A DNA stretch of 64,000 bases. Source: Vibrio sp. BS-M-Sm-2. Its GTDB lineage: Bacteria > Pseudomonadota > Gammaproteobacteria > Enterobacterales > Vibrionaceae. A program made the translations under genes and the position numbers. Shown one piece after another: positions 44,895-53,125 of this stretch (position 1 is the stretch's first letter; every line of letters starts with the position of its first letter). The DNA lies in contig NZ_CP167895.1 in NCBI RefSeq assembly GCF_041504345.1, positions 1,674,001 through 1,738,000 of the forward strand. The letters are read 5' to 3'. Under the pieces are notes generated by a model, which made no database searches, was not told where the DNA came from, and was given only the letters and a program-made list of their open reading frames with translations.

Positions 44895-45171
44895 AAATAC
44901 CTTACTTAAAAAACCGCTAACAGCTATATTAGACAGAATAATTCTGCATTTTGTCTCTGAAACAATTCTGTCTAGTAATCTAAACCGTTCAGGCCAAGCC
45001 CAATAACTCATTTAATAACATCATCTTACCTACTTATCTTCGTATCAAACATGACGAAAAGCAGATATTTTCCATATAGTTTCGGAAAAATGCAGAAAAC
45101 CCCCCAATGTATGAGTAAACCGCAGTTCAGGCTATGAAGGGTGTATCTTGGAAACCGTGTTCTCAAACACA
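44895..45171. other. Upstream edge of the cassette array
   Basis: No integrase gene is visible here. GTTAGC (minus strand, about 44915-44920) is the leading core of the first cassette. Just beyond it is a perfect 10-bp inverted repeat, TAGACAGAAT (44930-44939) and ATTCTGTCTA (44965-44974). It does not have the attC layout seen in the rest of the array; it could be an attI remnant, an unusual attC, or unrelated. Confidence 0.45.
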
Positions 45172-45198
45172 AACGCCGACATGATTGTCGGCGTTTTT
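45172..45198. terminator. Bidirectional terminator after nasA
   Basis: AACGCCGAC-atgatt-GTCGGCGTTTTT, 30 bp beyond the nasA stop and between the array and the nitrate genes. Confidence 0.88.
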
Positions 45199-45228
45199 GC
45201 TATAGGTATGGTGAGTGAGAGGTAGTAA

Positions 45229-47796
45229 CTACTTCGCCAATGTACTCAAAAACTCGGCTTCGAACTCTTCATCGGCTTCTCGGGTTAAGCACTCCACCAG
45301 CCAATCGATGCTTTGATGGTCGAGCTTACTGTTCACTACGAACGCTTGCTTCACACCAAATTGATCCAGCTTGGCAGAACCATAATTCTTGAACGATTTA
45401 TTGCCGTGGTAATGGAGTGATTTAATCGCATCCGTGTTTGGTTCTGGTAAGGCATCAAGGGTGTTGGCAAGCTGAATCACCAACTCCATTGGGTTCTTAG
45501 ATGAAGATATACGATACAGAAAACCGCCCTCTACTCTTTGACGTACCCAGTAATCAAAGCCGCTGCAATCCATCACTTTGTCGCTGACCAGTGCGGCTTC
45601 ACTGCGATAACCACACGGCTCTACCACAACAGGTGTGTGTTTGAATTCTGGCTGGCCTGATGCGGCATCGGTATGAGGCAAAATCAGGTCACATGGTTTG
45701 CTATCTTTGGCGGTTGGGGCATTCCAGTGAATTGGCATGAAGACTTGTTCTCGGCGCATCTCTTTGGTCACCACTAATCGAGCTTGGCATTCGCCTTGTG
45801 CACTGCGCACTTTCACTACCGGATTAATAGTGGTGTGATTAAAGGCATCTAGCCCAAACTCATCTAAACCAAGCTCAGCAACCGTATCTGGATGTATGGC
45901 GACAAAGGGTTCTGGTGTGTGTTCACCTAAACCTGCGGCCAAGCCCGTGCGGCTCATGGTGTGCCATTGGTCTCGGATTCGGCCTGTGTTCATGATAAGT
46001 GGAAATTCGACACTGGTATCGGCAATTGGCTTGTCGTGTTCAACCGAGATAAACTGCGCTTTCCCAGATTCAGTAAAGAACTCGCCATCGGTGAACATGC
46101 GCTGTTCAATGATCTCTGGTTGATATTCAAGTACTGGCCATTGCTGTGGAGTGAGTTCGCCATAGCCTTTCTCATTTAACTGAGTCAGACCGATTAAGCA
46201 TAAATCGCGCGCTTTTCCTGCTTCATTACCGAGCGCTGTCATCTCGCAATACTCTTTGAAGATCTCGCCTTCGTGACGGTAATCAAACTGCTCTTTGAAT
46301 CCCATATTTTGCGCGACTTCTTTTAATATCCACCAATCAGGTTTGGCTTCTCCTGGGCTTGGTAACACGCGGCGCTGGCGTGAGATTCGACGCTCAGAGT
46401 TGGTTACAGTGCCCGACTTTTCACTCCACCCTTGCGCGGGCAGCACCACATCGGCCAAGCGTGTGGTTTCCGTATCGGCAATGCAGTCCGACACCACCAC
46501 AAACGGGCACTTCTCTAATGCGGTTTTGATCTTTTCGCTATCAGGCAAACTCACGACTGGGTTGGTTGCCATGATCCACACGGCTTTTATCTTGCCGTCA
46601 TTCATCGCATCAAATAGATCGATGGCTTTTAAGCCTGCGCGAGTAGCCAAGCTGTCAGTTTGCCAAAACTCACTGACGGTTTGGTGTGATTGCGGATCGC
46701 CAAATTCAAAGTGCGCCGCTAAGGTATTGGCTAGGCCACCCACCTCTCGCCCGCCCATTGCGTTTGGCTGGCCTGTTACTGAGAACGGCCCCATGCCCGG
46801 TTTACCTATTTTTCCGGTCGCTAAATGGCAGTTAATAATGGCGTTTACCTTGTCGCACCCTTGTGTGGATTGGTTTACGCCTTGGGAATAAATAGTCAGC
46901 ACCTTCTCGTTAGATGCAAAAAACTGGTAGAACTGTTCGAGTTGCTGCTCAGTAAGCCCGGTCAGTTCAGGAACGCTTTTTTTGCCCCAGCCTGATTCGG
47001 TATAACGGTAATCTGTGGCTGTTCGAATCGCTTCCGTAAAACCTTGAGTGTGTTTTTCAATGTAATCAGCATCAAGTTTGTCGTTGTCATCTAAGTAGGC
47101 TAGCAAACCATTGAACAGCGCCACGTCTGAGCCTGACTCCAACGCCAAGTGCATGTCGGCAATTTCACAGGTATCGGTATAACGCGGGTCAATCACGATC
47201 ACTTTTAATGCAGGGTTGGCTTGTTTGGCCGCTCTTAACCTTTGGAATAGCACAGGGTGACACCAAGCGAGGTTTGAGCCAGTGATAACGACGACTTCTG
47301 CTTGTTCTAAATCTTCATAACAGACAGGTACTGTGTCTGCGCCAAATGCTCGCTTATGCCCGACCACAGTTGAAGCCATGCAAAGGCGAGAGTTACTATC
47401 GATGTTGCCACTGCCGATGAAGCCTTTCATCAATTTATTGGCAACGTAATAGTCTTCGGTAAGCAGCTGACCAGAAACATAGAACGCAACCGAATCGGCC
47501 CCAAATTCTTCGATCGTTTGATTGAATTTGTCTGCAACCAACTGAGTGGCACTGTTCCAATCCAGATCTTGTTTTTGCTCATTCTGAATATGAGCAGGCT
47601 GTGTTAGGCGTCCTAAAGGCGTCACAGTATCACCAAGCGCAATCCCTTTAGTACATAGCTTTCCATAGTTTGATGGATGATCTTTATCACCACGTACTTC
47701 TAGTTTTCCTAACGATGTCGGTCTCGCTTCTATTCCACACCCTACACCACAATAAGCACAGGTTGATTTTATCCAGCCGCTGTTTGAATCGGTCAT
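45229..47796 (-). CDS. nasA: Assimilatory nitrate reductase catalytic subunit
   Basis: A molybdopterin oxidoreductase of about 855 residues that reduces nitrate to nitrite in the cytoplasm. The N-terminal [4Fe-4S] ligands are in CAYCGVGCGIE and KLCTKG. The molybdopterin domains follow (NSRLCMASTVVGHKRAFG, VVITGSNLAWCHPVLFQRLR) and the dinucleotide-binding domain contains MNTGRIRDQWHTMSRTG. The ATG at 47796 is preferred to a TTG at 47811 because of its upstream GAG. It diverges from nirB. No NasB-type electron donor is in the window. Confidence 0.95.
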   Translation of the reverse strand: MTDSNSGWIKSTCAYCGVGCGIEARPTSLGKLEVRGDKDHPSNYGKLCTKGIALGDTVTPLGRLTQPAHIQNEQKQDLDWNSATQLVADKFNQTIEEFGADSVAFYVSGQLLTEDYYVANKLMKGFIGSGNIDSNSRLCMASTVVGHKRAFGADTVPVCYEDLEQAEVVVITGSNLAWCHPVLFQRLRAAKQANPALKVIVIDPRYTDTCEIADMHLALESGSDVALFNGLLAYLDDNDKLDADYIEKHTQGFTEAIRTATDYRYTESGWGKKSVPELTGLTEQQLEQFYQFFASNEKVLTIYSQGVNQSTQGCDKVNAIINCHLATGKIGKPGMGPFSVTGQPNAMGGREVGGLANTLAAHFEFGDPQSHQTVSEFWQTDSLATRAGLKAIDLFDAMNDGKIKAVWIMATNPVVSLPDSEKIKTALEKCPFVVVSDCIADTETTRLADVVLPAQGWSEKSGTVTNSERRISRQRRVLPSPGEAKPDWWILKEVAQNMGFKEQFDYRHEGEIFKEYCEMTALGNEAGKARDLCLIGLTQLNEKGYGELTPQQWPVLEYQPEIIEQRMFTDGEFFTESGKAQFISVEHDKPIADTSVEFPLIMNTGRIRDQWHTMSRTGLAAGLGEHTPEPFVAIHPDTVAELGLDEFGLDAFNHTTINPVVKVRSAQGECQARLVVTKEMRREQVFMPIHWNAPTAKDSKPCDLILPHTDAASGQPEFKHTPVVVEPCGYRSEAALVSDKVMDCSGFDYWVRQRVEGGFLYRISSSKNPMELVIQLANTLDALPEPNTDAIKSLHYHGNKSFKNYGSAKLDQFGVKQAFVVNSKLDHQSIDWLVECLTREADEEFEAEFLSTLAK

Positions 47797-47969
47797 CCGT
47801 TTCTCGCTCAATTATCCATAATTGTAATAACTCAAACCAAGCAAATAGCACGCCACTTAATACCAGTCGACCGAATTGAAATATTTTCTATTAAAAACAA
47901 TAATTTAATTAAATACAAAATATCAACCCCGAACAAAATCGGACTTAACCAAGATAGAAACTTAATTTT

Positions 47970-47996
47970 TGCACCATCTTGCGGAAAGTTGCACCA
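47970..47996. promoter_or_regulatory. Two NtrC-like half-sites
   Basis: TGCACCA occurs at 47970-47976 and again at 47990-47996, in the same direction. It equals one arm of the NtrC site TGCACCA-N-TGGTGCA. The position, about 130-155 bp upstream of the sigma-54 element, is normal for an enhancer. The second arms are not conserved. Confidence 0.5.
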
Positions 47997-48125
47997 CAAA
48001 CGCTCATTTATATAAATCTAACAAAAATTTTACATACCACTTTAGGGGTAATTACGTGCCACCTTAAATTTTTAAATATCTGAAACATATAGATTAAATT
48101 TTATTTAAATGAACAACTCGCAATC

Positions 48126-48141
48126 TGGCACCCTCCTTGCT
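48126..48141 (+). promoter_or_regulatory. Sigma-54 (-24/-12) promoter of nirB
   Basis: TGGCACCCTCCTTGCT fits the RpoN consensus TGGCAC-N5-TTGC with correct spacing. It lies about 145 bp before the nirB ATG and reads toward it. Confidence 0.85.
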
Positions 48142-48283
48142 CCACTAGAAACCAAGACTTAGAAAAAACATTTTTGTTTTTCTTAATGATTATGAATTGA
48201 GTGGAATCTCAACCCGGTATTCATCTGCTAACGACTAGAAATTAGATGCTAGTGATGGTGATGCCGAGAATAAGGAATGGATT

Positions 48284-50866
48284 ATGAGCAAGAAGAAAAT
48301 CGTCGTTGTTGGTAACGGCATGGTTGGACACAAATTTATCGACAACATCCTGCAATCAGACAGTGATGAGTTTGATGTAATTACTTTTAGCGAAGAGCCA
48401 AGGCTAGCGTACGACCGTGTTCAGCTCACCGCCTACTTTAATGGTAAAACCGCTGATGACTTGTCATTAACCAGTGAAGAGTATTACCAAAGCAACGGCG
48501 TGAACTACTTGTTGAACCAGAAAGTCGCCAAGCTAGACACAGCCAATCAACAAGTCATCACTGAGAGTGGTCATGTTGAAAGTTACGACAAGCTAATCTT
48601 GGCGACGGGCTCTTTTCCTTTTGTTCCTCCTATTCCCGGTAACGACCAAGAACACTGTCACGTTTATCGTACTATCGAAGACTTAGACGCCATCGAGCTT
48701 TCAAGCAAGAGCAGCAAATCAGGCGTGGTCATTGGTGGGGGTCTGCTTGGCTTAGAAGCCGCAAACGCAGTCAAAAACCTTGGATTAGAAACTCATGTGG
48801 TTGAGTTTGCTCCTCGCCTGATGGCGGTTCAACTGGATGACGGTGGCGGCGCCCTACTGCGCAGAAAAATTGAAGACCTTGGTGTGCAAGTTCATACCGA
48901 GAAAGCAACCTCTGAAATTGTGGCAGGTGAAACGTCTCGCTACCGCATGAACTTTGCTGACGGCACACATCTAGAAACCGATATGATCGTGTTCTCTGCA
49001 GGTATTCGCCCACAGGATGCGCTGGCTCGTAGCTCTGACATTACCATTGGTGAACGTGGCGGCATCGTGATCGACGACAACTGCCAAACCAACCTCGACA
49101 ACGTGTACGCGATTGGTGAATGTGCCCTATGGGACAACAAGATCTTCGGCTTAGTAGCCCCTGGTTATTCCATGGCAAAAATCGCGGCTTCGCATATTGT
49201 CTCTGACGGCACTGACGAGTCTGAATTCACTGGCGCAGACATGAGCACCAAGCTCAAGCTACTGGGTGTAGACGTAGCCAGTATTGGTGAAGTACACGGC
49301 AAGACGGAAGGCGCTCAGTCGTATACCTATAACGATGAAATCGAACAAGTTTATAAGCGCCTGATCATCTCAGCTGACGGTACAAAGATTGTCGGTGCAG
49401 TATTGGTTGGTGACGCAGAAGCCTATGGCTCGCTACTGCAAATCAAGCAAAACGATATGCCCCTTCCTGAAAACCCATCGGTACTCATTTTACCTAACTT
49501 GGCGGATGATTCAGGTTCGGCAATGGGTGTTGAAGCTCTGCCAGACAGCGCTGTGATCTGTTCATGTTTTGATGTGACCAAAGGCGACATTAAAGACGCG
49601 GTATCTGCTGGCTGCACCACCATGGCAGCACTGAAAGAAACCACCAACGCCTCAACCGGTTGTGGCGGTTGTTCTGCTCTTGCTAAACAGGTTCTGGATA
49701 GTGAGCTAAGTAACCTAGGTGTTGAAGTCTCTAACGATATTTGTGAGCACTTTGCTTATTCTCGCCAAGAACTCACTGACATCATCCGCGTCAACAAAAT
49801 TAAGACCTTTGATGAGCTGTTAGATTCTCACGGAAACGGACTAGGTTGTACCGTATGTAAGCCAGCAGTCGGTTCAATTTTGGCTTCTTACTGGAACGAT
49901 TACATCCTCGAAGATCAACACATCGAACTGCAAGACACCAACGACATCTACCTCGGTAACATGCAAAAAGATGGCACCTACTCTGTGGTACCACGTATTG
50001 CTGGCGGTGAAATCACACCAGATAAGTTAATCGTGCTTGGCGAAGTCGCAAAAGAGTTCGACCTGTATACCAAAATCACAGGTGGTCAACGTGTCGACTT
50101 GTTTGGCGCGCAACTTAACGAACTGCCAATCATCTGGAAAAAGCTGATCGATGCAGGTTTTGAAACTGGCCATGCCTACGGTAAATCAGTACGTACCGTG
50201 AAATCGTGTGTCGGTAGCACTTGGTGTCGATACGGTGTCGACGACAGTGTTGGCTTAGCGATTAGACTCGAGAACCGCTACAAAGGCTTACGCTCGCCAC
50301 ACAAGATCAAGTTTGCGGTTTCTGGCTGTACTCGTGAATGTGCAGAAGCTCAATCGAAAGACTTTGGCATTATCGCTACCGACAAAGGCTGGAACCTCTA
50401 CATCTGTGGTAACGGCGGTATGCGTCCTCGCCATGGTGACCTTTTTGCTACCGACCTTGATGAAACCACTCTGCTGCAATACATCGACCGCATTCTGATG
50501 TTCTACACACGTACCGCGGATCGCCTACAGCGTACATCGGTATGGATGGAAAACCTTGAAGGCGGCATCGAATACCTCAAACAAGTCGTGATTGAAGACA
50601 AGCTCAACGTTGCTGAAGAACTTGAAGCCGATATCGCCCTCAACATCGAAAAATACCAGTGTGAATGGAAAACGACCATCGAAAACCCTGAAAAGATGAA
50701 ACGCTTCCAGCACTACATCAACAGCGAAGAAATGGACACTAGCCTGTCATTCATCAAAGAACGAGAGCAACGCTTTCCAAAGCCAAGTTTGAGTGATTCT
50801 TCGAATACAAAACGCGATACAAAGCTGACTAAAGCAGACCAAATCGAAGTCACGGAAGTTTCATAA
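48284..50866 (+). CDS. nirB: NAD(P)H-dependent nitrite reductase large subunit
   Basis: An 860-residue cytoplasmic enzyme reducing nitrite to ammonium. In order: FAD/NAD(P)-binding domains (VVVGNGMVGHKFID; GVVIGGGLLGLEAANAV), a BFD-type [2Fe-2S] domain (CSCFDVTKGDI ... TGCGGC, about 423-465), and the siroheme/[4Fe-4S] domain with Cys in SCVGSTWCRYG and SGCTRECAEAQ. An AAGGA site lies ahead of the ATG. It is first in the nirB-nirD-transporter set. Confidence 0.96.
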   Translation: MSKKKIVVVGNGMVGHKFIDNILQSDSDEFDVITFSEEPRLAYDRVQLTAYFNGKTADDLSLTSEEYYQSNGVNYLLNQKVAKLDTANQQVITESGHVESYDKLILATGSFPFVPPIPGNDQEHCHVYRTIEDLDAIELSSKSSKSGVVIGGGLLGLEAANAVKNLGLETHVVEFAPRLMAVQLDDGGGALLRRKIEDLGVQVHTEKATSEIVAGETSRYRMNFADGTHLETDMIVFSAGIRPQDALARSSDITIGERGGIVIDDNCQTNLDNVYAIGECALWDNKIFGLVAPGYSMAKIAASHIVSDGTDESEFTGADMSTKLKLLGVDVASIGEVHGKTEGAQSYTYNDEIEQVYKRLIISADGTKIVGAVLVGDAEAYGSLLQIKQNDMPLPENPSVLILPNLADDSGSAMGVEALPDSAVICSCFDVTKGDIKDAVSAGCTTMAALKETTNASTGCGGCSALAKQVLDSELSNLGVEVSNDICEHFAYSRQELTDIIRVNKIKTFDELLDSHGNGLGCTVCKPAVGSILASYWNDYILEDQHIELQDTNDIYLGNMQKDGTYSVVPRIAGGEITPDKLIVLGEVAKEFDLYTKITGGQRVDLFGAQLNELPIIWKKLIDAGFETGHAYGKSVRTVKSCVGSTWCRYGVDDSVGLAIRLENRYKGLRSPHKIKFAVSGCTRECAEAQSKDFGIIATDKGWNLYICGNGGMRPRHGDLFATDLDETTLLQYIDRILMFYTRTADRLQRTSVWMENLEGGIEYLKQVVIEDKLNVAEELEADIALNIEKYQCEWKTTIENPEKMKRFQHYINSEEMDTSLSFIKEREQRFPKPSLSDSSNTKRDTKLTKADQIEVTEVS

Positions 50867-51006
50867 GCCGAATGGACGTGTGAGTGAATCAGTAACAACG
50901 AAACCCAATATCGATAGTCGACAGTGGCGCAGCCCAAGAAAACTGCTGTCGGCTATCACCCTAATTAAATTGATTATTAGCTTTATGTTTTGACTAGGAG
51001 AAAGTC

Positions 51007-51351
51007 ATGGAAAATTGGACAACCGTATGCAGCACCCGGGAGTTAACCCCAAATGGTGGAATTTGCGCCAAAGTAGACGATAACCAAGTGGCTATTTTTT
51101 ACTGCAAGCGCAGCGACACGCTTTATGGGCTCTCTAATTACGACCCTATCGGCAAGGCGAATGTTATGTCACGTGGTATAATTGGTTCATTAAGCGGTGA
51201 GCCTTACGTAGCCTCGCCCTTATATAAGCAGCATTACCACTTAGAAACTGGCGCGTGCCTTGAACAACCCGATCTCAAGCTCGTGAAATTTGAAGTTCGC
51301 AAGCAAGGAGAGCAAGTACAGGTTCTCGCACCGCTTGCTATCGCCAGTTAA
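51007..51351 (+). CDS. nirD: Nitrite reductase small subunit
   Basis: A 114-residue Rieske-fold protein (WTTVCSTRELTPNGGICAKVDDNQVAIFYC ... LYGLSNYDPIGKANVMSRGIIG). As in other NirD proteins it keeps the fold but lacks the Cys-His pairs that bind a Rieske cluster. AGGAG precedes the ATG; the gap to nirB is 140 bp. Confidence 0.93.
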   Translation: MENWTTVCSTRELTPNGGICAKVDDNQVAIFYCKRSDTLYGLSNYDPIGKANVMSRGIIGSLSGEPYVASPLYKQHYHLETGACLEQPDLKLVKFEVRKQGEQVQVLAPLAIAS

Positions 51352-51493
51352 CTAAACGCCGACATCATCATGTAAACGCTTTATAGGCGTGAGCAATTTC
51401 GGCATAGGGTTTAGCCACATGAATGCGTTCGAATTTCGGAAGTAACGCACGAGCTAAAACCGGGTAATTTTCCAGATTTAAAGGATTTAAACC

Positions 51494-52963
51494 ATGGATA
51501 ACACAAAATTTTCGCTGCTTTCATTTACGGGTAAGATGAAAACCTTACACCTAAGTTGGATGGCCTTTTTTATCACCTTTGTAGTGTGGTTCAACTTTGC
51601 TCCACTACTGCAAATGGTAAAAACCTCGCTTGGTCTTTCTACTGAAGAGATCAAAACACTCCTTATTCTCAACGTTGCCTTAACCATTCCGGCGCGTGTC
51701 GCCATTGGTATGTTAACTGACAGATACGGCCCTAGATTGGTCTACTCTTCGCTACTCGCGGTCTGTTCAATCCCTTGTTTTATGTTTGCTATGGCAGACT
51801 CTTTCATTCAAGCGGCGATTGCACGTTTCCTATTAGGCTTCATCGGTGCAGGCTTCGTGGTCGGTATTCGTCTTGTGTCTGAGTGGTTCCCACACAATGA
51901 ATTAGGTACTGCAGAAGGTATCTACGGTGGTTGGGGTAACTTTGGTTCAGCTGCGGCAGCATTCACACTTCCTACACTGGCATTGGTATTTGGTGGCGAA
52001 GATGGCTGGCGTTATGCGGTTGGTATCACGGGTGTAATGAGCCTACTGTTCTCAGTTGTATTCTACAAAAATGTATCCGACACGCCAAAAGGTTCTACTT
52101 ACTTCAAACCTGCTCAAGTAACAGCAATGGAAGTGACGTCTAAGGGTGACTTTTTCTTTCTACTCTTCATGAAGATCCCTATGTATGCGGCACTGGCTCT
52201 ACTGGCTTGGAAACTGTCTCCATCAGGTATTGGCATGCTTTCGGACACAGCGGTTTACGGCGTGTATGCAGTACTTGCTGCCCTGTATGTTTACGAAGTT
52301 TCTCAGGTTTGGAAAGTAAACAAGAACGTATTTAAAGAAGAAGTGCCAGAGATTCACCAGTACAAATTTAAGCAAGTTGCTGTGTTGAACGTGTTGTATT
52401 TCGCGACATTTGGTTCTGAACTGGCTGTTGTTTCTATGCTGCCACTGTTCTTCTCTGAAACCTTTGAATTAACGCCGGTTCTGGCAGGTATGGTTGCATC
52501 GGCTTATGCGTTTATGAACCTGATGTCTCGCCCGGGTGGCGGTTGGATTTCAGATAAATTCGGTCGTAAACCAACACTGCTTATTCTTACGATTGGTCTT
52601 GCTGTGGGTTACTTTGCAATGGGTCAAGTCGACAGTACATGGCCAGTATGGCTAGCAGTTGTGGCTGCGATGGCGTGTTCTTTCTTCGTACAAGCGGGGG
52701 AAGGTGCGGTGTTTGCAACAGTACCTCTAATTAAACGTCGTATGACAGGTCAAATTGCAGGTATGACTGGCGCTTACGGTAACGTGGGTGCGGTGGTTTA
52801 CCTAACGGTACTTTCATTCGTAAGTTACCAAACCTTCTTCTTAGTGATTGCAGGAACAGCGGTACTAGGCTTCGTTACTCTGATGTTCATGGAAGAGCCT
52901 AACGGTCAAATCGCCGAAGTAAACGACGACGGTAGCGTGACCTTAATTAACGTATCGAGCTAA
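51494..52963 (+). CDS. Nitrate/nitrite transporter, MFS (NarK/NasA type)
   Basis: A 489-residue protein with about 12 membrane helices. Nitrate-porter signatures are present: GFIGAGFVVGIRLVSEWFPHNELGTAEGIYGGWGNFGSAAAAF and, in the second half, the related GAYGNVGAVVYLTVLSF. Arg residues in the first repeat (GIRLVSEWF) are those that bind nitrate. Its place after nirBD points to uptake for assimilation. Confidence 0.93.
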   Translation: MDNTKFSLLSFTGKMKTLHLSWMAFFITFVVWFNFAPLLQMVKTSLGLSTEEIKTLLILNVALTIPARVAIGMLTDRYGPRLVYSSLLAVCSIPCFMFAMADSFIQAAIARFLLGFIGAGFVVGIRLVSEWFPHNELGTAEGIYGGWGNFGSAAAAFTLPTLALVFGGEDGWRYAVGITGVMSLLFSVVFYKNVSDTPKGSTYFKPAQVTAMEVTSKGDFFFLLFMKIPMYAALALLAWKLSPSGIGMLSDTAVYGVYAVLAALYVYEVSQVWKVNKNVFKEEVPEIHQYKFKQVAVLNVLYFATFGSELAVVSMLPLFFSETFELTPVLAGMVASAYAFMNLMSRPGGGWISDKFGRKPTLLILTIGLAVGYFAMGQVDSTWPVWLAVVAAMACSFFVQAGEGAVFATVPLIKRRMTGQIAGMTGAYGNVGAVVYLTVLSFVSYQTFFLVIAGTAVLGFVTLMFMEEPNGQIAEVNDDGSVTLINVSS

Positions 52964-52984
52964 CCACTCATTGAATCGGGAGAG

Positions 52985-53014
52985 GCACCAAGGTTGGTAT
53001 CACCGTTTTGGTGC
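52985..53014 (+). terminator. Weak hairpin after the nitrate transporter gene
   Basis: GCACCAA / TTGGTGC with a 16-base loop and no T tract. It may attenuate but probably does not stop transcription into the phosphatase-kinase gene. Confidence 0.4.
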
Positions 53015-53125
53015 TTCGTTCAGAAGCTCTACGTTCACTAGAGCTTTTGTTCTTCCTCAGATGTGCTCTCAAGCAGATGAGAAAACAGCCAGTTAAGAAG
53101 AAGACAGTTAAGAAGCAGACCAGTT

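Larger units (their letters stand above)
47797..48283. promoter_or_regulatory. Divergent nasA-nirB control region
   Basis: A 487-bp AT-rich region shared by the two nitrogen-assimilation units. It contains the sigma-54-type promoter at 48126-48141 and two NtrC-like half-sites near 47970-47996. No open frame of note is present. A nasA promoter must also lie here but was not resolved. Confidence 0.7.

Noticed and set aside
33214..45011. Repeated blocks considered as a CRISPR array or large repeat cluster
   Set aside because: The repeats are full insertion sequences with terminal repeats and target duplications, and the others are attC sites. There are no short direct repeats with uniform spacers.
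44895..45011. N-terminal extension of the 311-codon frame at the array head
   Set aside because: A GTTAGC core lies between this part and the ATG at 44894, so the extension would cross a cassette boundary. It is not fully excluded if the core is fortuitous.
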